A model generated the notes under the pieces. The model did no database searches. It was given only the letters and a program-made list of their open reading frames with translations, and was not told the origin of the DNA. DNA of 64,000 bases from positions 59,745,937 to 59,809,936 of the forward strand of contig JALGQZ010000001.1 in assembly GCA_023105745.1 (NCBI GenBank), read 5' to 3'. Origin of the DNA: Austropuccinia psidii. Lineage: Eukaryota; Basidiomycota; Pucciniomycetes; Pucciniales; Sphaerophragmiaceae. How positions within the stretch are numbered: the stretch's first letter is position 1; the number at the start of each line of letters is the position of its first letter. The position numbers were made by a program, and so were the translations under genes. Shown piece after piece: positions 35,880 through 49,300 of this stretch.

Positions 35880-38720
35880 ATGATCCCCTCAAGAGATTTG
35901 GTCAGCCTATCCACTAAAAAATTTAAACAGCTATCTGGTACTAAACATGAATTCTTCGATTGGTTTTTATTCATTATTTTTGATCATGCAATTGTGAAAA
36001 ATTTATCAAAATAAAGACAGTGGGATACAGAAATTCAACTGGCTGTAGCAATGTCCCAATTAAGATCCAATAGCGATGAGGCATCATTTGGTGTAAGTTT
36101 CTCCTATGAAAAAATAAGTAAAAATTACTAATACTTTACTTCTTTTACTCTTAATCTCATAATCATAATTAATAATAATATTAAAAGACTTATAATAATG
36201 AAGAAATACTTTAATTATTGTGTAAAATTATTTATATTATTTAATAAGAATAAGATAATATATTAATATTAAGTAATTAATATATGTATGAAAATTTATT
36301 ATTGTTTTAAAAACATAAGATAAATGCATGAAAATTTTTCATTTAATAATAAAAACAATTTCTGAAAATAATATTATTAATATTAAAGTTATATATTAAT
36401 AAAAATACTACTTATATTAATAAAAGAATTGTTAATAATAATAATAAATAGAGAATAGCCTAATTTAGACACTGAATATGATAATTGTTATTGATTTTAA
36501 ATCTAAGAATTTCATTACAACTTATTTAAACTTTATTTAAAATGAAAAATGGAGAGAATTACAAATTTCACTATTTTTACATGGATTTAGAAATTGTAAG
36601 AGAATTTAAAAGATTATAATAAAATATTGGTTTAATCAAGTATAAAATAATTATTAATATAAGATAAAAATTTGTTTTCTAATAATAAAAGAGCTTTATA
36701 TTAAATAATGGAGAAATTTACCTTTTATTGCATTTGTTGTGTCTGAGGGGGAAAAAAGGGAAGAAGAGGTCCCTTTATAGTAAATATTTCTCCTTCTAGC
36801 AGACAGGTATTTATGCTATCCACTTGAATTGATCAACATTTTAAGGTTTGGGGATTATTAAATCATTATTAAACCTTTTTATCTCATTATTATGCCCTTT
36901 TTCAGAGTGATCACTATAAATCTAATTTTTTGATATCATAAGCTTGTCATATGACTTATTTTTTGTGGGTTAAATTAGTTTTACTCATAAAATACCAAGA
37001 TCCACCAGTTTCATTTTTATTAAACTGTTAATCTTAAAATAAGATTCCAGTTAAGGATCAAAATTGATCATTTTTAAACCTTAAATTTAATAATTGATAT
37101 TGTTTATTTTTTTTATGAAATTTCAATTCAGAGAGTAAATTCTCATATTTTGATATGTCCTTTCCAATGTTTCAAGAGTATTTCATCACATCATCAAAAC
37201 TATATTTTTGATGATTTTTTTTGTAACTCATCTTTTCTGTCAAAATTTACTATTTGGTACTTCAAACCATGATTTCATAGTGCTATACATTTAATATCAT
37301 TATGAATATTATTTTATTCTTCACATATGAGCTATCAGAATCTTGATATCTACTCTTTTTAAGTTTAGACAACTTTTAATTTTAAGTGGTCAACAGCTAT
37401 TTCTATTTTTCCCAATATCCTCTTATAGCTTTTAACCTTGTTTATAAATTTCCAAATGAAGTTCAAATATATTTTTTTACAGATAATTATTTTTAGCTTC
37501 ATTTTTGAATAAATCCTTTATCATGTTTGATACAAAAGATATGAGCTAAAAACCATGAATATATGCATTGATCATAAAAGTGAATATATCCAGGTTATCT
37601 CGGTAATTATTGGACTACAGATATGACATAAAATAGTAATATATTTAGTGTTTGATGGGGAATCCAATGGTTTAATTTCTTTTAAATTTTTATTATTTTT
37701 TAATAATATCATTAAGAATTTATGCTTTTTTATGATATTTTTACTTATTTTAAGATTATAATTTCAATTCTTATTATTGAAATAAGTTTTGTAAAGTTTT
37801 TTTGTGACCTTTTTGGATATTTGCTCATATATGAAAGGCTCACAATTTTTGATCTTGGGATTCTATTTGGTTTTAGTCATGGGGAAATTTTAATTTATAT
37901 TCAGAGGATCATAAAGGTTTTTGTGAATTTTGAAAAGGATTATATATCCTTGCTGAATTCTCAAAAGCAAAGATATATTTCTTAAATTATGAAAGAAGAG
38001 GGATTAATGGATCAATTTGATTCATTTATTGGAGTCTCATACCTTTTTATCAAAGGCCTCCACAAGATGGGGCGGCATAATTTGACAAAAAAAAGGTATC
38101 TTCCAAAATTTATTTACACAAGCTGATTCAAAATTCTTAGGTATTACATGTCAATTGAGTTATTTTTTGATGTTGATTAGTGTGTTATTGAACTTCATGT
38201 TGGATTTTCCGGCTCACTTCATGACTCTGATGTATATCAGCACATGTGGATTTTGAAGACTCCCCAGGACTTTTATTCCAAAAATCAGTAACTCCTGGCA
38301 GCTTCAGCATATGAAATCTCACAATGGATCATACAAGCATATGAATTTAAATCTTCCCATTATGAAGACCATCAAAATTTTAATCTATTTTTGGCTAGCT
38401 TATAAGTACATATTGACGATTCTATTGGTTTTTTAAAGGGAATTTGGTTGTCTTTGAGGGAGATGCGCAATAAAATGTGAAATAAAGAAGAGGTTCAATA
38501 TTTTTTTCAATGGTTGGTAACTTTTGTGATATTACACAATGTATTAGCACAAATTGGAGACCAATGAATTGATTTATATGAAGATAACAACCCATCTGAT
38601 TTACAAAATCTAATGTAACCTGAAGGTGTAAATCCCCTTTTTAACAGCCATGAGAACATCAAGCCATTAACTTTGGGATGTTTTAACAATATATCAAATT
38701 TTTATCCAATAGAACATAGA
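35880..38720 (+). pseudogene. PIF/Harbinger transposase split by a solo LTR
   Basis: A second, unrelated-copy Harbinger DDE transposase on the plus strand. The left part (35880-36091) reads 'FKQLSGTKHEFFDWF', 'DHAIVKNLSK*RQWDTEIQL' and 'AVAMSQLRSNSDEASFG', the conserved N-terminal block. The right part (37845 on) resumes with 'ILFGFSHGEILIYIQRII', then 'GFSGSLHDSDVYQH' (second Asp kept), 'LLAASAYE' (family has D where A stands) and 'IGFLKGIWLSLREMRNKM', 'YFFQWLVTFVILHNVLAQIGDQ'. The first Asp position reads 'FIGVSY' instead of 'FIDGT', and the Glu position reads D. With several stops, this copy is long dead. Confidence 0.75.
36092..37844 (-). repeat. Solo LTR of the gypsy family (1,753 bp) inside the Harbinger gene
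   Basis: Begins TGTAAG and ends GGCTCACA, the same TG...CA termini as the full element's LTR at 53615-55570. Similar blocks occur in order: AATAAGTAAAAATTACTA at the start, the C-rich TTTATAGTAAA zone, the 'ATATGCATTGATCATAAAAG' block and the GGGAATCCAATGGT block 187 bp before the end. No internal retrotransposon sequence lies on either side. The flanking five bases (TTTGG left, ATTTT right) do not match well, but removal of the LTR plus five bases keeps the transposase frame. Confidence 0.85.
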
Positions 38721-39378
38721 TAGCACTTAGAATTATAACAAATATTTTCTTTTAACAATTTATTTCTTTTTTATAATATTGTTGAATGCACTTTATATTA
38801 GGAATTTTTTACAAAAATTAACATTGGGTAAGATGCATATTCTTTTATGGAATAATTATTTGAAATATTTCACTTTGAAAGAATCAAACTATTTACAACT
38901 TTTTCTTTTACTAAGTCTCATTAAATCTTTTTCATTTTGTTGTTTCTTCCCAATAACGTTTGAAGAAATTTTATTTTGTGTCAAATTTTGAAGGTTTTTG
39001 GCCAATGTTAAATATTTTTTGTTGATCTGAAAGGAGAAGCCAAAATGAGTAATTTCTGGATTTTCAGTTGGTTATTTTGGTGGTTTTATGAAGACAGGTT
39101 TATTTTCTCAAAATGATTTTTATTATGCCTTTTTTTTGTAAAAATAAAAATCAAATTGAGTTGTGGAAAAGATGATCCATGACCAGATGGCTTCAAAAAG
39201 GTTGGGATGGGTTAGTAAATATTTTTATTCATGAAAGAAAATATAAGATAAGTCAAATGGTTGAAGTATTCCTTATATATATGTTCTTTGTTGTTAAAAT
39301 AATCATAACCAATAATAACATTCGAGAAGGTTTTAAAATTATTTGATGAGTTTGAGTTCCATTCAAATCGGCTAAAAT
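38721..39378. other. AT-rich spacer between Harbinger remnant and inverted LTR
   Basis: No recognised gene. It probably holds the 3' part of the second Harbinger element. Confidence 0.4.
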
Positions 39379-41189
39379 TTTTAACCTTTGAGATATTACA
39401 ACATACCCCAAATAAGGCCCCAATCAATCTAAAACCTTATTTTAATAATACCAATTATAAGTTAATTACTAAAAGCCAGTTAAAACAAGTAGAAGTTCCT
39501 TAAAAAAGCATAAATTCTTGATTATCTCAGAAAACAAGAGTAAATATTTTGACTTAATTACACCAATGGAATCCCCATCCAAAATTACATATATTACTCT
39601 TTGGATGTCATATCTGTAAACCCAATACTTTCTGAGATACTTGAATATATTCACCTTTATGATCAGTGAATCTATTGATGGCTTTTATCTCATATCTTTT
39701 CAAATACACATAATTAAGGTATGATCCAAAGATAATGTCACCAAAAAACAGCTGTAAGATTTATTTGACAAGCTCTAAGTGAAGCTATGTATTATTAAAG
39801 AGAAATTTACCAAAAATTGTCATAACAGTTGAGCACTCAAAATAAAGGCAAAAGAAATACTCAGATTCTACTACTTAATATTTGAATAATAAAACATTTT
39901 TTGTAATACCATTCAAGGTATAATCCTGTGAAGTCATTTATAAAATTGTTAAATAGTATATTTTGACAGAAAAGATGACTCACAGGAAAATTCAGCTAAA
40001 ATAGAGCTCTGATGAGGTAAAGAAAATCCTCTTGGATTCTTAGTAAGGCCATGTAAAGGTATTAGAATTCAGGCACTGAATTAAAGTTGTTTGAAAATCT
40101 CAAAAATTATTAGGGATCAAATCTACAGTAAAAAATGGATCATTTTTGATCTTTAATACTAATCTTAAATTAAGTTCAACAGTTAAAAAATACATTAAGC
40201 TTTTTTGTATTGGTATTTTATTATTGAAACTAGATTTATCAAAAAAGCTGAATTGTTTTCCAGTTTTATTATGTCAATAAATTGAAATTTGTAGTGATAA
40301 CTTTAAATTATGGAGTAGTAATTAGACAAGAAGGCTTAATAATAATGTAATAATCAATAAAACTCAAAATAATTTTTCAATCAAATGTATATCAAAATTG
40401 AAAAAGCTCTATGAGGTATCTGTTCCCTATGTTGAAGGAGCTTGACTATAGAACAACCCTTTCTTCCTCTGTTTCTCCCTCAGGTGCGTGAAATTCAAAA
40501 AAATATTAAATACTTAAGTAACTCACTTTTTGATTCAAAAGAAAAATCTTAATTGTATAATACAAAATTTGCAACTTTTATGAGTCACTTACTATCCAGT
40601 AATGATATTAAACTTTTATTGAAACTGTTAAATTCTGGTTAAATCTCTAAGTCCACATAAAATAGTGAGAATTACATTTCTCACTATGATTAATTGTAAA
40701 TAAATTCAAAAAGGGTTCGAATTACTTACTTGGGAGTAAAATAACTCAAAATTCCTATTTTAAATGCTAAAAGTAGGTTATTTCTGTCCTATTATAGCTT
40801 CTTGTCTCTTGAGTTCTTTCTAAAATTAACTTTTATTAATATGAATAGTATTCATATTTATTTAAAAGCTTAATATTAGTAATATTTCAGCTATAAATTG
40901 TTTTTTATTGAACAAAATTTTTTAAAACTATTTTTATTTCTTGGTAAAAATAATAATTAGCTTTAATATATTCAATATTAAATTTTTAGTATATATTTTA
41001 TTATTATCATTTTTTGATATATTTTATATGATTCATCATGAATAATATAATATTTTTTATGCCAAAATTACTATCATATTTTATTATTGTTTTTTTTATT
41101 TCTCTTGCTCATTATTAATGAGGAAATTAATATTACAATAACTAAAATATGAGTAATTTTTACTTATTGTTTCATAATCAAAACTTACA
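39379..41189 (+). repeat. Solo LTR of the gypsy family, inverted (1,811 bp)
   Basis: The reverse complement matches the other LTRs: the left end has AACCTTTGAGATATTACAACATA (outermost TGTG decayed to TTTT), 39.55-39.70 kb matches the block with the GGGGATTCCATTGGTG motif and the CATAAAGGTGAATATAT block, and the right end (41150-41189) has AATTTTTACTTATTGTTTCAT and closes with CTTACA. Orientation is opposite to the copy at 36092. No PPT or primer site flanks it, so it is a solo LTR. No clean target duplication was seen (AAAAT left, GAAGC right). Confidence 0.78.
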
Positions 41190-44100
41190 GAAGCTGGGTA
41201 ATTTATCATAATTCATTATGTTATGGTTTTTATTGTAATTCCACTTTGGAAAAATATTGGATTTGTGAGTGAATAAGCTCATAATAACCTTTCAGGTTGA
41301 GCAAATATTGATTATCTTTATCAATCTCCCTTTGTGTCAGGAAAATCTTTCTTGCATAAACTCCAGAAGATGTTCCCAAATCAGAATCCTAAAAAATTCC
41401 AATGCCTTTCATAATACCACCTAGTATATCCTCATTGTCTTTGATGGGTTTACTCTTTTTGGCAAGATTATTTAGGATTATTATGAGAGTTTAAAGCTGA
41501 GACAAGATTTGGGAAGGATTATTGAGTAAATGTATTGAATAAATCATAATTGTTGATTATGGATTCTGAGTCTTATCAATAATCCAACATGGCCAATTAA
41601 GAGTCTTCTAAGGAGGGAGTTTAGGCCAGGTTGTGTTTTCATCATTTTTTTATCTATTGTGATCAATGAATGATCATTTTAATCAAATTAAAGATATTCT
41701 GTGGTTTGATTGAGGTGTGGTATTTTTGTTCTTTGTTGGTTATATTTGTAATTGTTAATCTTAGTAAAATATTGAGATTCAATATGATGAAGAGGTTTAA
41801 TCTCAAGAATCATCTTATATTAATTACAAGAGTTATCATGAGTGGAAACAGCTTTAGAAGAATTCTAATTATTTTTTCAAGTCCCAACAATCAAATTGTC
41901 TGAAAATTCTAAAGAGTTGGATGAGGAATGAGGGTTGGTTTTGTTTTTTAGAGTATAATGATGAAGGGATAAATTACTTGAACATTATTTGAATATACAA
42001 TAATAACAGCTATCTCAAATATTTATTTCTGCCACTAAAAAAACCCATATAAATAAAGGGTCAGGATGATGTGAATGAGTACAAAATTGAAATTTGATAG
42101 TGTAGTGGGGGTTAAAATCCACACATGGTGAGCAATGGAGGTGGTTGACAGGAGGTTGGGGTATGTGTGAGCTGGAAGCTCTCAAATTAATTTTTAACCA
42201 ATTGGTAGTGGTGTGCAGGAGGTTTGGAGGGGTTTCAGGGTGGGTAGGTTCTTTATTGAATTGATGGTGTATAGTAGAGAAATATAAACAAGAAAAAGAT
42301 ATTAGTTCCCATAAATAAATTAAAATAAATTATCAGTATAAATTAAAGATAAATTTAGATTGAGTAAAAACATCATTTATTGATAAATCCTAGAAAAATA
42401 AAATCCAAAAACATTGGTATCAGTGCATAAGTATCTTTTTGTTATTTAACTGGATATTAATTCTTTTAATTTTTGTTAAGAAATTGATTTTAAAAAAAAG
42501 AAAAATAAAATAATTCAATTTATGTTTAGTAATGAGTTTTTTTTTAAAAAAAAATATTTTTTTTGTTGACTTATGAGTTCAAAAAAATAATGAATTTGTT
42601 TCTTTGATAAAAATAATTTATAAGATTAAAAAACTAAATTTTTTTTGAATTTTGTTTGAGCCAGGGAGTTTGATTCTGATCAAAAAAACTCAATTTTGAA
42701 TGAATAATTTTTTCAAAGGAGGAAGAAATGAAAGTTTAAGAAAAGGAATGGTCAATTTAAAATTGTTGAAGCTCTTTCTAGAAAGCAGAGAAAATCAAAA
42801 TTGTAACCAAATACCAATATTTGGTTTTTATACAAATAAAATGATGAAAAAAATATTTATATCATTAAACTCAAAATTATTCAAGAATTTGTTTCAAAAA
42901 AGAGTCGATTTTGAATGAGGCCAAATACCAAGAAGAAATGTGGTTTAAAAAGACCCAATAAACCTAAATACCCTTGGATATACACAGACCCAAACCACAT
43001 CATTCATTTTTTTAAAAGACAAGCAAATAATTTTCCCAAAAGCTGGAAGACTGATTGAATTTCAATTTTTGTCTTGTTCCTAAAAGGAAGATTATTTTAT
43101 TATAGCATCAAAACAAAAGAATAGACTCTTGAGAGGGGAAATGCACATCTTTAATGTTTTGATATGTTTTGAAATATCATGAAATCACCAATTATATTTG
43201 ATATCTATTTCAAGTGCAAGCTATATAAATTTTGAGGTTATTCAACATTTACCATGACCAAAGGATAACCTAAAACATAGCATTATTATGAGCTGGATAG
43301 TATCAAGCACATAAGAGATAAATCACAAATATACCTTATCTTTAATTCTTAATTAAACACAAAATTCTTTCCAAATCAGATATTGAATATGATTAGTTCA
43401 GAACTGCATTTTTAAGATGTGGATATGAAACTTTGATTAAAACTCAAGTACTTTTCCAGTCCTCAAAATTTGTATAAGGTAAAATTTAATGAATAATAAC
43501 AAATTTTACAGGCTTTTAAAAGAAAACATTCCAACCTTATTGATTTTAACTTTGATAGTATAGAAAAATAATCTTTTAAAGATTCATTGTTTTACCAAAA
43601 ATGGTAATTTATCCAAAAATACTCTAAAAGAGATATTTATGTCTACAAAAGAAATTGCTTCAAGGGAGATTTCAATTGGAATTTATTGAGAAAAGAACTT
43701 CAGGAAATTAATATAAGAGCAAAGTCTTCAAAAAGAAATTTGAAGAGAAAACATACCCACAAGTGACCAGAATGAACTTGGAAGCAAAGTGAAAAAGTTA
43801 ACAGTGATGAAAGATGCTTTAATTCACTTTTGGGGTGGTTCAAGGGTAAATAATTATCATAAGAGTTACAAAAAATGATTATAGTGATTTTTTCATAGTT
43901 TTTAAAAGGTGGTTAAAATCTTTTATTGATTGATTTAACAGTGTTTAAACTAATTATAAAAGGAAAATATTTTAACATGAAGAGAAAAGTGGAGCAAAGA
44001 AGACATTCTTTTATAGCTACCAATTTTCTTTCTTGAAGAGTAAATTTACTCTAATAAGTTGTAAGAAACACTCTGACAACAGAAACACCAATTATGGCAT

Positions 44101-44856
44101 TATTGAACTCTGGTTTGGACCAAAAAAGGGCTGCTTTTAGCCAGTTTAGTATCTTAAATCAGCCATTGCTATATTCATACCTTGGTTCAAGCCTTCAAAA
44201 CACATCAGAATGTGTGTAAGAGACATCAAAACCAGTTAAAACTGTTTTTAATAAGATTTTTATAGCTTAAGGGTAGTTTTACCCTCTTGGAAACAATTAA
44301 AACTTCCCTGGTTGGTATCAAAACCTCATCATCAATTGATTCACAGACCCTGTGACTAAATTCCAGGCCAAAAGTGATGAAATCTTGCATTAATTTTTAC
44401 ATCCCATGCCTGTAAGCAAGGAATTTGGGGGAGTATGGCACCCTTGGAGCTAAGATTCCTTTTTCCCCAAAAATTAATCTTTCCAATGTATTTTTTCTTC
44501 AATTACTAATCATTTATTATACTTGTAATTTACATATGTAATTCAACTTAGTTGTTACATTAAACAACTGTAATAACTGACACCTCATATGTAAATTCAA
44601 GTTCACTTATGTGATACATGTGCCCATTTTGATATTTTAATTGAAAATACTTCAATTCCTCACAACTTTCAAACTATACACCACACCTCAATTTTATCAC
44701 AAAAATTGATGGTTAACACCACATGTGGTGAGAATTAAATCAAGGTTTTTAGTATTTTCAGATTTTCATACAGAAAATACTAAAAATCTAATTTAAGCTT
44801 ATTTAGAGTTGAGTTACAGAATTGTCACCCAGAGGTGACCCCACCTTAATTTTTAT
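41190..44856. other. AT-rich sequence without recognised gene
   Basis: Open frames of 70-80 codons at 41670-41903 and 42700-42918 have no recognisable family. A perfect 14-bp palindrome, GAGTAAATTTACTC, lies at 44038-44051. A TGTAAG at 44054-44059 could start an LTR that ends at 45198, but there is no supporting second copy. Confidence 0.3.
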
Positions 44857-45198
44857 GAGGAATCCAATGGTAAAATAATGTTAATAAGTCCATTTATTGA
44901 CTAAAAATTCAAAATAATTTTTATCCAACTTTTTTCCAAAAATATTTTAATTTTAATATTTTTGTTGAAAATTTATTTTTAAATAATTTTTTCCAGTAAA
45001 AGTGTATTTTGAAAATTTTAAATTTCAATGTAATTTTAATTTTATATTGTAATAGAATTCTCAATTTTGTAGATAAATTTTATATTTAGATTTCAATTTT
45101 TGCTTGTATAATAATGATAAATTTATTTATTTATGATTATGTCATAATGTTGTTATTTGTGGTCTTTTGGGTATATAAAATTACCTCTAAGGCTCACA
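44857..45198 (-). repeat. LTR end fragment of a related gypsy family
   Basis: Starts here with GAGGAATCCAATGGT, a 15-mer identical to 63807-63821 in the right LTR, and ends with 'TTTTGGGTATATAAAATTA', CCTCTAAGGCTCACA at 45198, the shared LTR terminus. The middle differs. The true LTR starts further left. Confidence 0.5.
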
Positions 45199-46300
45199 GA
45201 AATGGCTCAACATGTGTTTTTTTTCATGCACCTTTCCACTTTTCCTTTTTGAAATTGTGTTTTTGGTCATGTTATGGCTTATTGGCTTCAAGCTTGAATT
45301 TTGATTGGGCCTCTGGAAATTTCCTTGTACTCCAGTTTTTCTCCTGCTCAAAAGCAAATTCTTTTTCTTTCATTGCCATGGATTTCCCAACCTAAATAAT
45401 CTGTTTATTTTTTTCATCATTCCAAACATGCTCAATCATGTTCCTCCCATCCTAAGACTTATGCATTTAGCCTTTATAATGATCATTTGCAATACCAACA
45501 ATCCTAACTTTTTCGACTGTTTTCCATTATTTGTGAGTATTAAGAAGAAAAAATATCAGAAGTTTTTTTGGGTGAACCTCTTGTGTCATTCAGATTGAAG
45601 TTTCAGACACACCTTCCCCTTTTGAAGTGCCTTTCTGAATTGTTGGTAGCTGAATTCTGCAAATAAGTAAGATTCAAAATAATTATTTCACACTTATTAA
45701 AACAGCTTACATCAAAATTCTCATTCTCATAAGTATCTTTTATGTCATCAACATTCAACATGGGGTAAATTTTGAGTGTTTGATCACCAATATTGATTTC
45801 ATCCTTAAATAAAAGGGAAAATATTTCATAACTATCCATTAGTTTAATTTTCAGAGCTTACTTTGGCTTCTACCTGCTCTTCCCCCTTCATTTTAGTTCA
45901 ATTCCACCTCTTGTGCATGCTAACTTGCCAGTGGTTTAACTTTGGGTTTGTGACCACAGAGGGAATCCATCTCAGAAAAACATGGACACATTGTCTCTAG
46001 GTTTTCTGCCATAGTATAAACTTTCCTTTTCTCATCTTCATAATTCATTCCAGCCCCAATTATATTTTCAAATTATTTTGTTGTTCTATATTTCTTCTTA
46101 TAATTACACCATTGGTCAGGAACGCTGGTGGGGATGAGATTCAATTGGTGATGGTATTTCTTATTCACCTTCATAGCCATCAGGTTGAATACTTTTTTTT
46201 CTTGAAGAGGATCTTCAAACAGATGTTGAGCCACTGCTTCCAAAACATGCCTCAAAGTTTGATTTAAGAGTTATCCAATTTATGATATATAAAGAGTCAA
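45199..46300 (-). pseudogene. Harbinger-type Myb/SANT-like protein (pseudogene)
   Basis: The minus-strand frame from about 46260 reads 'NLIPTSVPDQWCNYKKKYR', a Myb/SANT-like helix with a tryptophan, then after a stop 'IIGAGMNYEDEKRKVY' and 'MCPCFSEMDSLCG', which resemble conserved blocks of transposon-linked Myb/SANT proteins in rusts. A charged, coiled-coil-like region ('MAMKEKEFAFEQEK') lies near 45.38-45.34 kb. The gene runs into the LTR end at 45198, suggesting it was truncated by that insertion. It could be the partner gene of the Harbinger remnant at 35.9-38.7 kb, but distance and orientation make that uncertain. Confidence 0.5.
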
Positions 46301-49300
46301 AATGAGTCAGGTTGCCAGAGTGATGAGAAACACTAGAGTTCTCTTTCATGGTGGAATTCTTTTTCTTGATTGAGTGGTGGGGAATTGGACATAAAAAATC
46401 AGATTCAAATTAATAGAAATGCTTTTTTGAAGGAAAAATGGTTGATTATTTGGTTGGCACATTGACAGCAGAATTAATTGATTTTTTTTGATCAAATTAG
46501 GTTCCAATTAGGTTTGAAGCTTAAAATCCCATTAACGGAAATTATACAAAATCTCTGAAGACTGAGTTGAAATTTTCCAGGAACTGTGACCTAAAAATTT
46601 GAGTTTTTTGCTATGGCATTTAGACTTTAAATACTGAATTTTGAGGTTGCAGGATTTTATATATCTTACAGCTCCTATTTTGACTCTTGCAAAAGTGATT
46701 AAAATGAAAAATTCAATTCAAAAGAAAGGATGAATTTTTGTCTCTTTTTCAAAAAATATCAATTTATTTTTCAACTTGAAAACATTAAGATAAGAATAAG
46801 AAACATGGTAAGGTATAATTCTTTGTTTTTCAAGGAAATAAGAAAAAAGAAGATTTGAGTTTTTTGTTTTAAAAAAAGACAAATAGGAAAAATGAAATTA
46901 AATATCTCATTTTCCAAAAAAAGTAAAATATAACTAAGATGATTTTTTTTACTTAACGAAAAAGCCAACTTTTATTAAGCTCAAAAAAAATCATTAATTT
47001 TTTCCTTTTTGTCGAATTTAGATTAACTCTTCTTACTCCAAAACCTTTTTGAAATAAACAAAAAATAAATAAATTCAATTTATATATGTATATCATTAAA
47101 TAATCAAAGGTACTTGAATTTTCTCGATATTATTTTCTTATGAAAACTTACAAAACCCTCAAAAATCAACAAAAATTAAAAAGATTATGATTATACTTTT
47201 TTCTCCAAAGAAAAATAAAAATCAAATTTCATGACTTTAACCATTGATTTCAAACAATCAAAACAAACTAAAATAAAAGGGATATAAACTCTTAAAGTCC
47301 AAGTATCTATTTGAATAGCTTTATTATTTACTATCCAAACTGAAATAATTCAATTCTTATCTTCCTTTTTTACCAAAAGAAATGGAGAAAATGAATCAAA
47401 TAAGAAAATGCTTCTTAATTTCCAATAAAATAATTGATGGTTAATTTTTCAGTCCAGAAATTTGAGCTAAGCCACAAAACCTATGATGAGGATTATTTAA
47501 TTTGTATGATTACTTTGAGTGAACTCTCTTTACTGAATCCTTGGAAATTAGCTTAATATTTTACTTGTGAAGCTTTATATAAAACTAAAAGCTAACATTA
47601 AATGGGGAAGCTATTGATGATAAGTGTATTTTCTGTTATACGCCAGCAAAGATTTAGGTACGCCAAAATCTCATGTTGTATATATTGAGGTCTAAATAAA
47701 CCATCCACTCATGATTACTTGTGTTAAATGGTAGAATTGAAAAAAATGAGCTAATATATTTCACTTTTTACCAAGTTTTGTGAATCATTTGATTCATTTT
47801 TGAGTTCCTGGAATTTTGAAATCACCTGCATTCATGACTTTAACTATTGGCTTAAAACTATCATCTGAATAGTAATAAGAGCTCAAAAAGGGTCTCTAAA
47901 AAATTTTTTCTTCTATCCATGTTTCATTCTTAGCTCTCATAATCTAAAATATCAATAATATTCTCAAGATAATAAATGAAAATCCTTATTTCCTCAAGCT
48001 TTATACCATCTATTGGGTTCAAATACATTATGCTTCAGGTGAAATAATTGATAAAAAAGAAAAACTTTTTACCTAAATGTACCTTTATATTCTCTCCAAT
48101 TATTTTTGACCACTTTGGAACAGTCTAAAGCTGAAAATGAATTTAGAAAAAATTTAGTGAACCTAATTATTTCTAATTTTGGAAATTTTGTGTTGTATTC
48201 TAAGCTTTTTTATTAAATTTCATTGATTTGTTTCAATTAATTTTCATTCTAAATGTTATACTTTTTCAACCAAAAATAAATTTTTTATTAAAAACACTAA
48301 TCTTTATTTAGATTTTCTCCCATGCAAATATTTTGTGTTGAAATTTAATTACAATAAAATTTTAAATCATTATATCTGATAAATTATTTTAAAAGAATTT
48401 TGATTATTACTAACTCAAAAAACAATTTTTCTTTAATGTGTATAACATGGCACAAGAATTTATAAAAATCTCATTCATTTATTCCATTTCACTCATTTTG
48501 TTAAGGAGCTCTTGGTCTCAAAGGGTAAAATGTTCAAATATTATTAAAATTCTTGCTGTTAATATATTTCCTAAAATAATTCATATAAAAAATGGTATAG
48601 TAATGTATTTATACCATTATTGTGAATGGAAGACACGACAGGTAAGAGGAGTACACCTGTGGGTGTGTGACAAGGAAAATCTAAAGGGTTGATTGTTGTG
48701 TTTCAAATTATTATAATGATATTATAGCTAATAAGGTTCACAATACGGAACTAATGACTAAATCATTTGTGGGAGAAAAAATAGATAAAATCAGAGAACA
48801 TGTGAGTACTGTGGAACTTTTTCCAATGTGTAATTTTGAAAGAAATTTCTCGAAGGGGGGATCACAGTCAATTTTTTTCTAATTTCTGGATGTTCCTCTC
48901 AACAAGGGTACTCTTGGTGATTTAGCTTGCCATGTTGAAATAAGAAAACAATATTTCCATTGAGCTCAATATTAAAAAACAAATTATTGGGTCTTTGAGG
49001 TAGAGAATACTTATTCCAATATCTCCATCATACCTAATCAATAATGAGGATAAATAAATTTGATAATAAGCTAATTTTATGGTAAAATAATTGGTGGTAG
49101 AACTTTCTTGAATCCACTCATGTGGATTATAATAATAGGATGTTAAAATATATTTATTGAAGATAAATCAAATAAATTCATTATAAAAAATGAAAATTGA
49201 AGGAAATATTGTGTTTTTATGGGACTCTTTTACTGTTTAGAATTGGTATGCATATTTTATCTGTTGTAATTGACTTGAAGGACTTTTCCTGTATTTGTTT

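Noticed and set aside
36092..41189. One full retrotransposon between the two LTRs at 36.1 and 39.4 kb
   Set aside because: They point in opposite directions and the sequence between them is Harbinger transposase, not gag-pol.
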